The notes below the pieces were generated by a model. The model searched no databases. It was not told the DNA's origin and saw only the letters and a program-made list of their open reading frames with translations. A stretch of 61,195 bases of DNA from Desulfuromonas sp. (GTDB lineage Bacteria; Desulfobacterota; Desulfuromonadia; Desulfuromonadales; UBA2294): assembly GCA_002869615.1 (NCBI GenBank), contig PKUH01000024.1, forward strand, positions 1 through 61,195, given 5' to 3'. A program made the position numbers and the translations under genes. Position 1 is the first letter of the stretch; each line of letters opens with the position of its first letter. This document shows positions 54,116 to 61,195 of the stretch, in pieces.

Positions 54116-55525
54116 TCAGGTCTGCTCAATAAACTGCTTCCGGATGCGTTCGCTAATCTGCTTGAATGTTTTGTGCTTTTCGTCATAGAGAATTTCATCG
54201 GGGAAGTCGGTGCAGACCTTTCGGATGAGCAGACAATCATCTCCCAGCATTTTGTCAGGGCCGAAAAGAACTTTTTCAGCCAGGGTATATAGAGCGGAAC
54301 GCTCACGGTTTATCAGACCTTTTTCGAACTCTTTCAGCTCAATTTCCTTATGCGAAATTTCGAGGCCATCTTCATCAAATCTGTACAGGGCGATCTGTTG
54401 CTGGTGAAAATTTCGGGTATTGATTGCCCGACGCAGGACGAAGAAAGAATGCTGCGCTGATTCGCGAAAAAGATCTGATAGCGGGTCTGAGCCGGAACCG
54501 TTCACCGGAGATCGGTAGAAGTGACGAAAAACAAGAGAGGTCAAGCATTCATCCTCAATAAATGCCGAGTGTTTTCCGCTAAAGGTTGTGGCATAGTAGC
54601 CGACCGGATCGATACCGTGGTCGTTGATGATCTGAGAGCCACAGATCAGGCAGTTTTTATCGACTGAATCGAATCTTTTGCTAAACTCTTCGTCTCTGAC
54701 CCTGAGACTGTTTTGCATATCGTCGGCATAGCGGTCGAGCCGTTTTGTTCTGGTGTCGGCATAGTTGAGGTAAACCTGGCGCGTGATGTGAGACATCTGG
54801 ATATGAACGTCAGTACTCCGGCCGTGGGTTATCACCGGATAAATTTTCCCTTCGGGATTGGTGTTGAGTGACTCGACCTTGGGGCTTTTTGCGATATAGC
54901 CTTCGAGGCATCGATAACCACGGCTCATGGCATAAGCTTTCAGGAGTTGGTAAGGGTCGCGGAAGGGCCCATCATAATGGATTCGCGAATCGATCAGGCA
55001 GGGCAGTATGCGGAGCGCCGATTTGCCAAGTTCATTCGCTGCAAAGAAATCATAAAGATGTTTGCAGTTTTCCAGAGAAGGGGCATCCTTGACCGGGACA
55101 ATAACCTGATCGGCGCAGAAAAGGGCATTCTGGGTGAAAATATCGAGGTCGGGGCGAGTGTCGATGACCAGAATTCCGGGCAGATCGGTCGCGGCAAGTT
55201 TTCGGGCGAGAACATCCGGACCACTGATCTGATCACGGATAGAGGAAAGTTGTCCGTCCGAAGGGAAAAACTGGACGCCGAATTCCCCGGTTTCGAGGAT
55301 CTGCTCGGCTTGACCGCCATTGAAAAGTGATGCAACATTGGCTTTCGGCACACTGCCGTTGATTCTGAACATCCGGTCAACCGAAAAGTGATTATCGAAA
55401 CTGCAGAGAGTGACCGGAAGGTCTTCGTGCAAAGCCTTGAGATATATGGCAAGGTTGGTGGCCAGCGTAGTTTTGCCGACGCCGCCCTTCTCACTGGATA
55501 TGGCTACAACATAGGGACGGTTCAT
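54116..55525 (-). CDS. ParA-family ATPase with C-terminal Cys/His region
   Basis: A 469-residue protein. The N-terminal deviant Walker A is SSEKGGVGKTTLATNLA, with switch II VIDTRPDLD, as in ParA/MinD ATPases (about 1-235). The C-terminal half (about 270-469) is unlike plasmid ParA. It contains CLICGSQIINDHG followed by a His and a Cys (GKHSAFIEDECL), a possible zinc site, then a charged helical region. No ParB partner is adjacent. It is transcribed against the flanking genes. A role in positioning or secretion control is only a guess. Confidence 0.82.
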   Translation of the reverse strand: MNRPYVVAISSEKGGVGKTTLATNLAIYLKALHEDLPVTLCSFDNHFSVDRMFRINGSVPKANVASLFNGGQAEQILETGEFGVQFFPSDGQLSSIRDQISGPDVLARKLAATDLPGILVIDTRPDLDIFTQNALFCADQVIVPVKDAPSLENCKHLYDFFAANELGKSALRILPCLIDSRIHYDGPFRDPYQLLKAYAMSRGYRCLEGYIAKSPKVESLNTNPEGKIYPVITHGRSTDVHIQMSHITRQVYLNYADTRTKRLDRYADDMQNSLRVRDEEFSKRFDSVDKNCLICGSQIINDHGIDPVGYYATTFSGKHSAFIEDECLTSLVFRHFYRSPVNGSGSDPLSDLFRESAQHSFFVLRRAINTRNFHQQQIALYRFDEDGLEISHKEIELKEFEKGLINRERSALYTLAEKVLFGPDKMLGDDCLLIRKVCTDFPDEILYDEKHKTFKQISERIRKQFIEQT

Positions 55526-55614
55526 GCTTCTTCCTTTTACTGCTCAGGTTGCGCTATATATAGTAGAAGGGCTGGATGATGTCAAATGAAAACCACAAGA
55601 TATTGTGAGAGTTT

Positions 55615-56811
55615 ATGTCCGATCAAAATCAGGTTCTGAGTGTGTCGCGTCTGGTCTCCCTGCTCAAGGAAACGGTAGAAGATAATTTCGTGCAAGTCGC
55701 GGTCGAGGCCGAAATTTCCAACCTGGCGCGGCCGGCTTCGGGACATCTGTACTTTACCCTGAAGGATGACTCTGCTCAGCTCCGGGCGGTTTTGTTCAAG
55801 CCGTCGGCACGGTTACTCAAGTTCGATCCCGAGAGTGGTCTGCAGGTCATTTGCCGAGGCCATGTAACACTTTATCCGCAACGGGGTGACGTGCAGATGG
55901 TCGTCGAGGCGATGGAGCCGGTCGGAGCCGGTTCGCTTCAGCTGGCGTTTGAACAATTGAAGGCCAGGTTGGCCGCCGAGGGTCTTTTTGCTGCTTCACG
56001 TAAACACGAAATTCCATCCTATCCACAGACGGTCGGGGTTGTGACCTCGGCAAGTGGCGCGGCGATACATGATATCCTCCGGGTTCTGCGGCGTCAGGCC
56101 GGCGGGCTCGAAGTTCTGATCTGGCCGGTACGGGTTCAGGGCGATGCTGCGGCCAGCGAAATAGCCGTCGCCATTGAAGAGCTTGACCGGCGTGAAAATA
56201 TTGATGTCTTGATTGTGGGTCGCGGCGGTGGCTCTCTGGAGGATTTATGGGCATTCAATGAAGAAATCGTTGCCCGGGCGATTGCCGCGTCTCATACTCC
56301 GATCATATCGGCCGTCGGTCATGAAGTTGATTTTACAATTGCCGATTTTGTTGCAGACCTGCGAGCGGCAACGCCGACTTCGGCTGCTGAACTGGCGGTA
56401 AAGGGCCGGCTGGAGCTCGAAGCCCATCTGGATCAATTAAAATTCCGCCTGGCCTGCCAGGTTGAAAGCCGTCTTGATCTTTTAAAAGAGCGGATTTTTG
56501 GTTTACGGCGCCGTCTCGTATCACCGGAACGGCAGATTGAGATCTGGCGCCATCGGTTTGAGGAGCTTGTGGGCCGTCTCTCCCGGTCCGGTAAATACAT
56601 ACTGGAACAGAAATCATCCGGCATTGCGACTCTCGCGGCCCGCCTCGATCTGTTGTCGCCGCTGAAAACACTTGAACGGGGATATTCGATTGTCAAAAAG
56701 GCTGATGGTTGTGTCGTCAGAAGAAGTGCGCAGGTTTCAACCGGAGAATCGCTGCTGGTAAAATTTGCCCGTGGCGAAGCCAGGGTCAAGGTCGAGGAGA
56801 CAGGAAATTGA
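55615..56811 (+). CDS. xseA: exodeoxyribonuclease VII large subunit
   Basis: A 398-residue nuclease subunit with an N-terminal OB fold (VSRLVSLLKETVEDNFVQVAVEAEISN, GHLYFTLKDDSAQLRAVLFK). The catalytic core has GVVTSASGAAIHDIL and the VGRGGGSLEDLWAFNEE block. Exo VII degrades single-stranded DNA in both directions with XseB. Its length is typical for shorter XseA proteins. Its stop overlaps the TTG start of the next gene. Confidence 0.96.
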   Translation: MSDQNQVLSVSRLVSLLKETVEDNFVQVAVEAEISNLARPASGHLYFTLKDDSAQLRAVLFKPSARLLKFDPESGLQVICRGHVTLYPQRGDVQMVVEAMEPVGAGSLQLAFEQLKARLAAEGLFAASRKHEIPSYPQTVGVVTSASGAAIHDILRVLRRQAGGLEVLIWPVRVQGDAAASEIAVAIEELDRRENIDVLIVGRGGGSLEDLWAFNEEIVARAIAASHTPIISAVGHEVDFTIADFVADLRAATPTSAAELAVKGRLELEAHLDQLKFRLACQVESRLDLLKERIFGLRRRLVSPERQIEIWRHRFEELVGRLSRSGKYILEQKSSGIATLAARLDLLSPLKTLERGYSIVKKADGCVVRRSAQVSTGESLLVKFARGEARVKVEETGN

Positions 56812-57662
56812 AGTTGCGTATTGTTTTTTTATTGATTCTGCTTTTTCCCTCAACTGTTTGCGGTCAATGGGTCCTCAGTCCCCGCACGATGGTCAACGGC
56901 GGCGTTGCTGTTCTGCGCTGGCAAGGAGAGGTGCCGATGGACGTCGCGGTGGCACGTTTCAATGGAGAATCATTTTTTCTCGACCGCGACAGTGAAGGAC
57001 CGTTTGCTTTGATCGGCATTGATGTTCTACAGAAGCCGGGAACCTACCAGGTTGAAATGACCGGTGTCGATAAATCCGGTGTCAATCATTTTGATTCTAT
57101 TCAGATAATAGTGAAAGATGCCAATCGGAAAACCGATTACCTGACCCTTCCTCAAGAGATGGTCACTCCGAAAAAGCCGGAGATACTGAAAAGAATCGGA
57201 AGTGAGTCGCATCGCCTGAAATCGATATTTGCACAAGACAGTGGCCCCTATATCGGTGGTCTTTTCGGGTTGCCGGTCGCCGATCCGGTCAGTAGTTTTT
57301 TCGGTACGAAGAGGGTTTTGAACGGAGAGCCGAAGTCGCCTCATTCGGGAACCGATTTCCGCTCGCCGCTCGGCCGACTCGTCCGGGCCCCGGCAGCTGG
57401 GCGGGTCGTTTTTGTCGACGATCTTTACTACACAGGTCGGACTGTTATTCTTGATCATGGCAGCGCAATCTACAGCCTTTACGCCCATCTGCTTAAGCCG
57501 CTCTGCAAGGTCGGTGAGAGGCTTGATTCTGGCCAGCCTCTCGGCAAGGTCGGCAGTACCGGCCGTTCGACCGGAGCGCACCTGCACTGGACCGTCAAAA
57601 TCCGTGGCGCGAAGGTTGATCCATTGCTTCTTCTGGCCAGCTACGGCAAGGAAAGGCCTTGA
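56808..57662 (+). CDS. secreted M23 family metallopeptidase
   Basis: A 284-residue exported peptidase from TTG 56808 (overlapping the xseA stop, with GGAG eight bases upstream). Signal peptide about 1-18 (MKLRIVFLLILLFPSTVCG). The N-terminal beta region is about 20-110. The M23 domain has SPHSGTDFRSPLG (His, Asp), YSLYAHLLKP and GAHLHWTVK, so the zinc site is intact. A peptidoglycan endopeptidase role is expected. Its insertion between xseA and xseB is also seen in Geobacter relatives as far as I recall. Confidence 0.9.
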   Translation: MKLRIVFLLILLFPSTVCGQWVLSPRTMVNGGVAVLRWQGEVPMDVAVARFNGESFFLDRDSEGPFALIGIDVLQKPGTYQVEMTGVDKSGVNHFDSIQIIVKDANRKTDYLTLPQEMVTPKKPEILKRIGSESHRLKSIFAQDSGPYIGGLFGLPVADPVSSFFGTKRVLNGEPKSPHSGTDFRSPLGRLVRAPAAGRVVFVDDLYYTGRTVILDHGSAIYSLYAHLLKPLCKVGERLDSGQPLGKVGSTGRSTGAHLHWTVKIRGAKVDPLLLLASYGKERP

Positions 57663-57713
57663 CTGCATTTTAGGCGAGAGTGATAATGCCAGACTTTCGC
57701 CGGGGAGGTTTCA

Positions 57714-57953
57714 TTGACTGAAAAAAAGACATTTGAATCGTCATTGAAAGAGCTCGAAGCAGCGGTTGAGCGTCTGGAAAGCGGTGAACTGCTGCTTGAA
57801 GATGCTCTGGCCTGTTTTGAAGAGGGCGTTCATGCTGCCGCAGACTGCCAGAAATTACTGCAGGATGCGGAATTGAAGGTTGCGCAACTGGTTGCCGACA
57901 AGGATGGGACGATACGTCAGCAACCATTTGCCGAAGAAAATGGTTCAGAATAG
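57714..57953 (+). CDS. xseB: exodeoxyribonuclease VII small subunit
   Basis: A 79-residue helical-hairpin protein with the family core FESSLKELEAAVERLESGELLLEDALACFEEG. The start is TTG 57714 after GGGGAGG. Several copies bind each XseA. It ends two bases before ispA. Confidence 0.95.
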   Translation: MTEKKTFESSLKELEAAVERLESGELLLEDALACFEEGVHAAADCQKLLQDAELKVAQLVADKDGTIRQQPFAEENGSE

Positions 57954-57955
57954 AT

Positions 57956-58846
57956 ATGGATATTAAAAAATATCTTGCCGATATCGCGGCTCTGGTAGAC
58001 GATGCGCTTGATCATTATCTTCCGGACGAAGAGCGCATGCCGAAAAACTTGCATCGGGCCATGCGTTATTCTGTCTTTGCCGGCGGCAAAAGGATCAGGC
58101 CGGTGTTGATGATGGCAGCGTGTGATGCCGTTGGCGGTCGGCGGGATAATGTCATTGCAGCGGCATGTGCAATGGAGATGATTCATACTTACTCTTTGAT
58201 TCATGACGATCTCCCGGCTATGGATGATGATGATTTTCGCCGGGGTCAACCGACCAATCACAAGGTTTTCGGTGAAGCGAATGCCATTCTGGCCGGTGAT
58301 GCCCTTCTGACTGAGGCGTTTGTTGTTCTTTCGGAAGCCGAGTCCGGCATCCTTATCGATCCCGAGATTCGGCGGAAGGTGATCCGGGTTATTGCCAGGG
58401 CGGCCGGTTGTGCCGGCATGGTAGGCGGTCAGGTCGTTGATATGGAATCGGAAGGGAAGGATATTGACATGCCGACGCTGGAATATATCCATATCCACAA
58501 AACCGGAGCTCTGATCAAGGCATCGATCGAAGTCGGTGCTCTGCTTGGTGGAGCGAGTGACGATGCTTTTGTAAAGCTCTCTCGTTATGGTGAACTGGCA
58601 GGTCTGGCATTTCAGATCGCAGATGATATCCTTGATGTTACGGCTGAACAAGGTGAACTCGGTAAGGATGTTGGGAGTGATGAGGCCCGGGGCAAGGCAA
58701 CTTACGTTTCCTTGCTTGGTTTGCGTCAGTCCCGGGAGCGGGCTGATGAACTACGGGAGATGGCGATGTCCACCCTGGATGATTTCGGAGAAGAAGCCGA
58801 GCCGTTACGGCAAACTATGAAATTTATTATTGAGAGGACCTCGTGA
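57956..58846 (+). CDS. ispA: farnesyl/geranyl diphosphate synthase
   Basis: A 296-residue all-helical trans-prenyltransferase. The first Asp-rich motif is HDDLPAMDDDDFRRG, the second QIADDILDV, with GGKRIRPVLM near the substrate site. It condenses IPP with DMAPP/GPP for quinones, carotenoids or undecaprenyl carriers. It overlaps dxs by four bases, linking supply and use of isoprenoid precursors. Confidence 0.95.
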   Translation: MDIKKYLADIAALVDDALDHYLPDEERMPKNLHRAMRYSVFAGGKRIRPVLMMAACDAVGGRRDNVIAAACAMEMIHTYSLIHDDLPAMDDDDFRRGQPTNHKVFGEANAILAGDALLTEAFVVLSEAESGILIDPEIRRKVIRVIARAAGCAGMVGGQVVDMESEGKDIDMPTLEYIHIHKTGALIKASIEVGALLGGASDDAFVKLSRYGELAGLAFQIADDILDVTAEQGELGKDVGSDEARGKATYVSLLGLRQSRERADELREMAMSTLDDFGEEAEPLRQTMKFIIERTS

Positions 58847-60756
58847 GCGAACAAACGAACAGGTCAGAGAAGTTGCTTCCCGCCTTAAAGTCCACGGCTG
58901 AGTTGAAATCGATGAGTTTCGATCAGCTTCTGACTATTTGTGATGAGGTACGTGAAAAAATCATTGAAGTCGTTTCTGTCAACGGCGGGCATCTGGCGAG
59001 CTCACTCGGTGTCGTCGAACTGACAGTCGCCTTGCATCGGGTGCTTGATACTCCGAAAGACCGGATTGTCTGGGATGTTGGCCACCAGGCATATGCGCAT
59101 AAACTTTTAACCGGTCGGTTCGACCAATTCCATACCTTGCGACAGCTCGATGGCATAAGTGGCTTTCCGAAACGGAAGGAGAGTGCATACGATTGTTTTG
59201 ATGTCGGTCATTCCAGTACATCAATATCAGGCGCTCTCGGCATGGCTGCCGCCCGCGACGCTCGCGGCACCGATGAAAAAATTTTTGCCGTGATTGGCGA
59301 TGGCTCACTGACCGCCGGAATGGCGTTCGAGGGGTTGAACCAGGCCGGTCATCTTAATAAAGATATGGTTGTTATCCTGAATGACAACGAAATGTCAATT
59401 TCGCCGAATGTGGGGGCCCTCTCTTCGTTCCTCAGCCGTCAGATGACATCCGATTTCTTTGTCCGGATGAAGCGGGAGACAGAGAACTTCCTCGATCATG
59501 TTCCTAAAATTGGCAAAGACCTGCGGCGGTTGGCGAAGAGGGTTGAGGAGTCAGTCAAGGGATTTCTAACGCCCGGAATGCTATTTGAGGCTTTTGGCTT
59601 CGATTATGTCGGTCCGATTGAAGGGCACAAGCTGGACGAGGTTATCCAGACACTCGAGAATGTCACCAAAATGGACGGTCCGATTCTTGTTCATATTGTC
59701 ACCAGGAAAGGACAGGGCTTCGAGCCAGCCATACAAAGCCCTTCAAAATTCCATGGTGTCGGACCGTTTAATCGTGAATCCGGCGAGATCAAATCTACGA
59801 AAGGTGGTGTTCCTACTTACACCAGTGTTTTTGGTGAGACGTTGTGCAACCTTGCTGTCAAGGATGACCGGATTGTCGCGATTACAGCCGCCATGCTGGA
59901 AGGGACCGGCCTGAAGAAGTTTGCCGCCGAGCTTCCGGACCGTTTTTTTGATGTCGGAATCGCTGAACAGCATGCTGTGACTTTCGCAGCCGGGCTTGCA
60001 ACCCAGGGTTTGAAGCCGGTCTGTGCCATCTATTCAACTTTTTTGCAACGGGCGTACGATAGTGTTCTGCATGATGTCTGTCTGCAAAATCTGCCTGTCA
60101 CCTTCGCGATTGACCGCGGCGGACTGGTCGGAGCCGACGGCCCGACCCATCATGGGACTTTCGATGTGTCCTTCCTCCGGTCTATTCCAAATCTGGTTTT
60201 TGCGGCGCCGCGTGATGAAGCTGAATTACAGCGGATTATGGTGACCGCCCTCGATTTTGACGGACCATTTGCCTATCGATATCCACGCGGCAGTGGGGTT
60301 GGTGTTGAACTTGCTGACAAACCTCAATCGCTCAAAATTGGTGAAGGTGAACTGCTGTGTGCAGGTGATGCCGCAACCCTCGTTGCAATCGGTTCATCGG
60401 TACAGGAGGCCCTGGGAGCAGCCGCACAATTGAAAAGTGAAGGGATTGAGGTCGCCGTGGTTGATGCCCGTTTCATCAAGCCGCTGGACGAAGTTCTCCT
60501 GTTGGCTCAGGCTGAAAAGACCGGTCTGGTTTTTACGATCGAGGAAAGTGTGCGACAAGGCGGCTTCGGTAGCGCTGTCCTTGAGCTTCTCGAGGATAAA
60601 GGGTGTTCAGCCCGGGTTGAAAGGATCGGGCTTCCCGATGTTTTTGTTGAGCAGGGGAGTCAACCGGAGCTACGGAGTCGGCACGGTATTGACGCAGAAG
60701 GTATCATTGCCCGGGTAAAAGCCCTTTGTGCCGTCACCGAGAATAAAGCGAGCTGA
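58843..60756 (+). CDS. dxs: 1-deoxy-D-xylulose-5-phosphate synthase
   Basis: A 637-residue thiamine-diphosphate enzyme, first step of the MEP pathway: pyruvate plus glyceraldehyde-3-phosphate to DXP. Motifs include DVGHQAYAHKLLTGR, the ThDP-binding GDGSLTAGMAFEGLNQAG...NDNEMSISPNVG, and in the second domain DVGIAEQHAVTFAAG and DRGGLVGADGPTHHG. The start is GTG 58843 within the ispA end. It is the last gene before a terminator hairpin. Confidence 0.97.
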   Translation: MSEQTNRSEKLLPALKSTAELKSMSFDQLLTICDEVREKIIEVVSVNGGHLASSLGVVELTVALHRVLDTPKDRIVWDVGHQAYAHKLLTGRFDQFHTLRQLDGISGFPKRKESAYDCFDVGHSSTSISGALGMAAARDARGTDEKIFAVIGDGSLTAGMAFEGLNQAGHLNKDMVVILNDNEMSISPNVGALSSFLSRQMTSDFFVRMKRETENFLDHVPKIGKDLRRLAKRVEESVKGFLTPGMLFEAFGFDYVGPIEGHKLDEVIQTLENVTKMDGPILVHIVTRKGQGFEPAIQSPSKFHGVGPFNRESGEIKSTKGGVPTYTSVFGETLCNLAVKDDRIVAITAAMLEGTGLKKFAAELPDRFFDVGIAEQHAVTFAAGLATQGLKPVCAIYSTFLQRAYDSVLHDVCLQNLPVTFAIDRGGLVGADGPTHHGTFDVSFLRSIPNLVFAAPRDEAELQRIMVTALDFDGPFAYRYPRGSGVGVELADKPQSLKIGEGELLCAGDAATLVAIGSSVQEALGAAAQLKSEGIEVAVVDARFIKPLDEVLLLAQAEKTGLVFTIEESVRQGGFGSAVLELLEDKGCSARVERIGLPDVFVEQGSQPELRSRHGIDAEGIIARVKALCAVTENKAS

Positions 60757-60794
60757 ATCGACAGGCAGTCACCATGATTTTCGGTTTCTTGAAA

Positions 60795-60827
60795 ACAAAG
60801 GCCACCGGCAATACCGGTGGCCTTTGT
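60795..60827. terminator. long symmetric hairpin between convergent genes
   Basis: A perfect 14-bp stem (ACAAAGGCCACCGG/CCGGTGGCCTTTGT) with a five-base loop lies between dxs and the convergent repeat gene. The tails are only weakly T-rich, but it can serve both strands. Confidence 0.75.
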
Positions 60828-60907
60828 AATAGCCGCAGTTAAAATCAGTTTTCGAGAATCAAACCGAACAGACAGGGAACGTTCTTGTGACAGGCGATAC
60901 TCTTCTT

Positions 60908-61195
60908 TTACTCCTCGGTCGGTGTATTACCTGGCTCCGCTGGGACAACCTCGTCAGTTGGCTCCGCTGGGACAACCCCGTCAGTTGGTTCCGCTGGGAC
61001 AACCTCGTCAGCTAGCTCCGCTGGGACAACCTCGTCAGTTGGCTCCGCTGGGACAACCCCGTCAGTTGGCTCCAATGGGACAACCCCGTCAGTTGGCTCC
61101 GCTGGGACAACCCCGTCAGTTGGCTCCGCTGGGACAACCTCGTCAGTTGGCTCCGCTGGGACAACCTCGTCAGTTGGCTCCGCTGGGACAACCTC
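60908..61195 (-). CDS. C-terminal part of an acidic, proline-rich repeat protein (partial)
   Basis: Ninety-five codons and a stop are visible; the gene continues past the window edge. It consists of nonapeptide repeats of the form VVPAEPTDE (or DG) with two variant units (PLE and AELAD), ending AEPGNTPTEE. The frame is open through every repeat. Third-position changes (T/C within the Glu/Gly codon) are the main difference between units. Such stretches usually form extended stalks or linkers in exported proteins. The N-terminal domain is not visible, so function cannot be given. Confidence 0.75.
   Translation of the reverse strand, partial: EVVPAEPTDEVVPAEPTDEVVPAEPTDGVVPAEPTDGVVPLEPTDGVVPAEPTDEVVPAELADEVVPAEPTDGVVPAEPTDEVVPAEPGNTPTEE
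60933..61195 (-). repeat. 27-bp tandem repeat array
   Basis: Nine complete 27-bp units (60933, 60960, 60987, 61014, 61041, 61068, 61095, 61122, 61149) and a partial tenth at the edge. Units 8 and 9 are identical; units 3, 4 and 6 carry substitutions. The unit length is a multiple of three and keeps the minus-strand frame open. Confidence 0.95.

Noticed and set aside
60933-61195. Tandem repeats considered as a CRISPR array
   Set aside because: Units are directly adjacent with no spacers, are in a coding frame and differ only by point changes.

Overview
This 61 kb window looks like chromosomal DNA from a Desulfuromonadia-type anaerobe (Geobacter/Desulfuromonas relatives). The evidence is the order tig-clpP-clpX-lon-hup, two secreted multihaem c-type cytochromes, a tungsten-type aldehyde ferredoxin oxidoreductase, FdhD/MoeA cofactor genes, and a hybrid pilus/type II secretion operon between the cytochromes and ftsEX. 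From memory, Geobacter keeps much of this gene order. No sequence search was possible, so the genus is inferred.

Region 1 (1-7.1 kb) holds an intergenic repeat module, a zinc-ribbon membrane protein, two divergent radical SAM genes, an OmpA-like lipoprotein and a secreted protein with a phospholipase A2-like His-Asp motif. Region 2 (7.1-9.4 kb) is an AT-rich island of four small minus-strand genes. One intergenic gap folds as a convincing integron attC site and another is a weaker candidate, so this appears to be a small cassette array without an integrase. Region 3 (9.4-16.7 kb, minus strand) encodes an ACP phosphodiesterase, a DUF362 protein, a MshEN-domain protein, a tandem class II aldolase coupled to an AOR-family oxidoreductase, and an M23 peptidase. 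Region 4 (16.9-28.2 kb) carries an M20 peptidase, a PreP-like M16 protease, a cold-shock protein, fdhD-moeA, a marR-doxX-pirin operon with a palindromic operator, a TatT-like lipoprotein and two lipoprotein esterases.

Region 5 (28.3-35.3 kb) has tRNAs Pro-Arg-His-Leu, then tig-clpP-clpX-lon-hup, then tRNAs Asp-Val-Asp. Region 6 (35.3-39.5 kb) is a probable operon of a periplasmic PPIase, an NHL beta-propeller lipoprotein and two multihaem cytochromes, closed by a strong terminator. Region 7 (39.5-48.8 kb) is a tightly overlapping operon gspF-gspE-pilM-pilN-pilO-pilP-like-secretin-two pseudopilins. It mixes type II secretion and type IV pilus parts, and its secretin lipoprotein carries TPRs and a C-terminal cohesin-like domain.

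Region 8 (48.8-60.8 kb) contains the cell-division and envelope set ftsE-ftsX-envC-like-ctpA-DUF610, an opposite-strand ParA-like ATPase, and xseA-M23 peptidase-xseB-ispA-dxs (DNA repair and isoprenoid precursors). The window ends inside a minus-strand gene made of 27-bp repeats encoding an acidic, proline-rich nonapeptide.

The points most worth a second look are the integrase-less cassette array, the hybrid secretion system with its cohesin-tailed secretin next to multihaem cytochromes, the recurring intergenic module, and several enzymes with substituted key residues.
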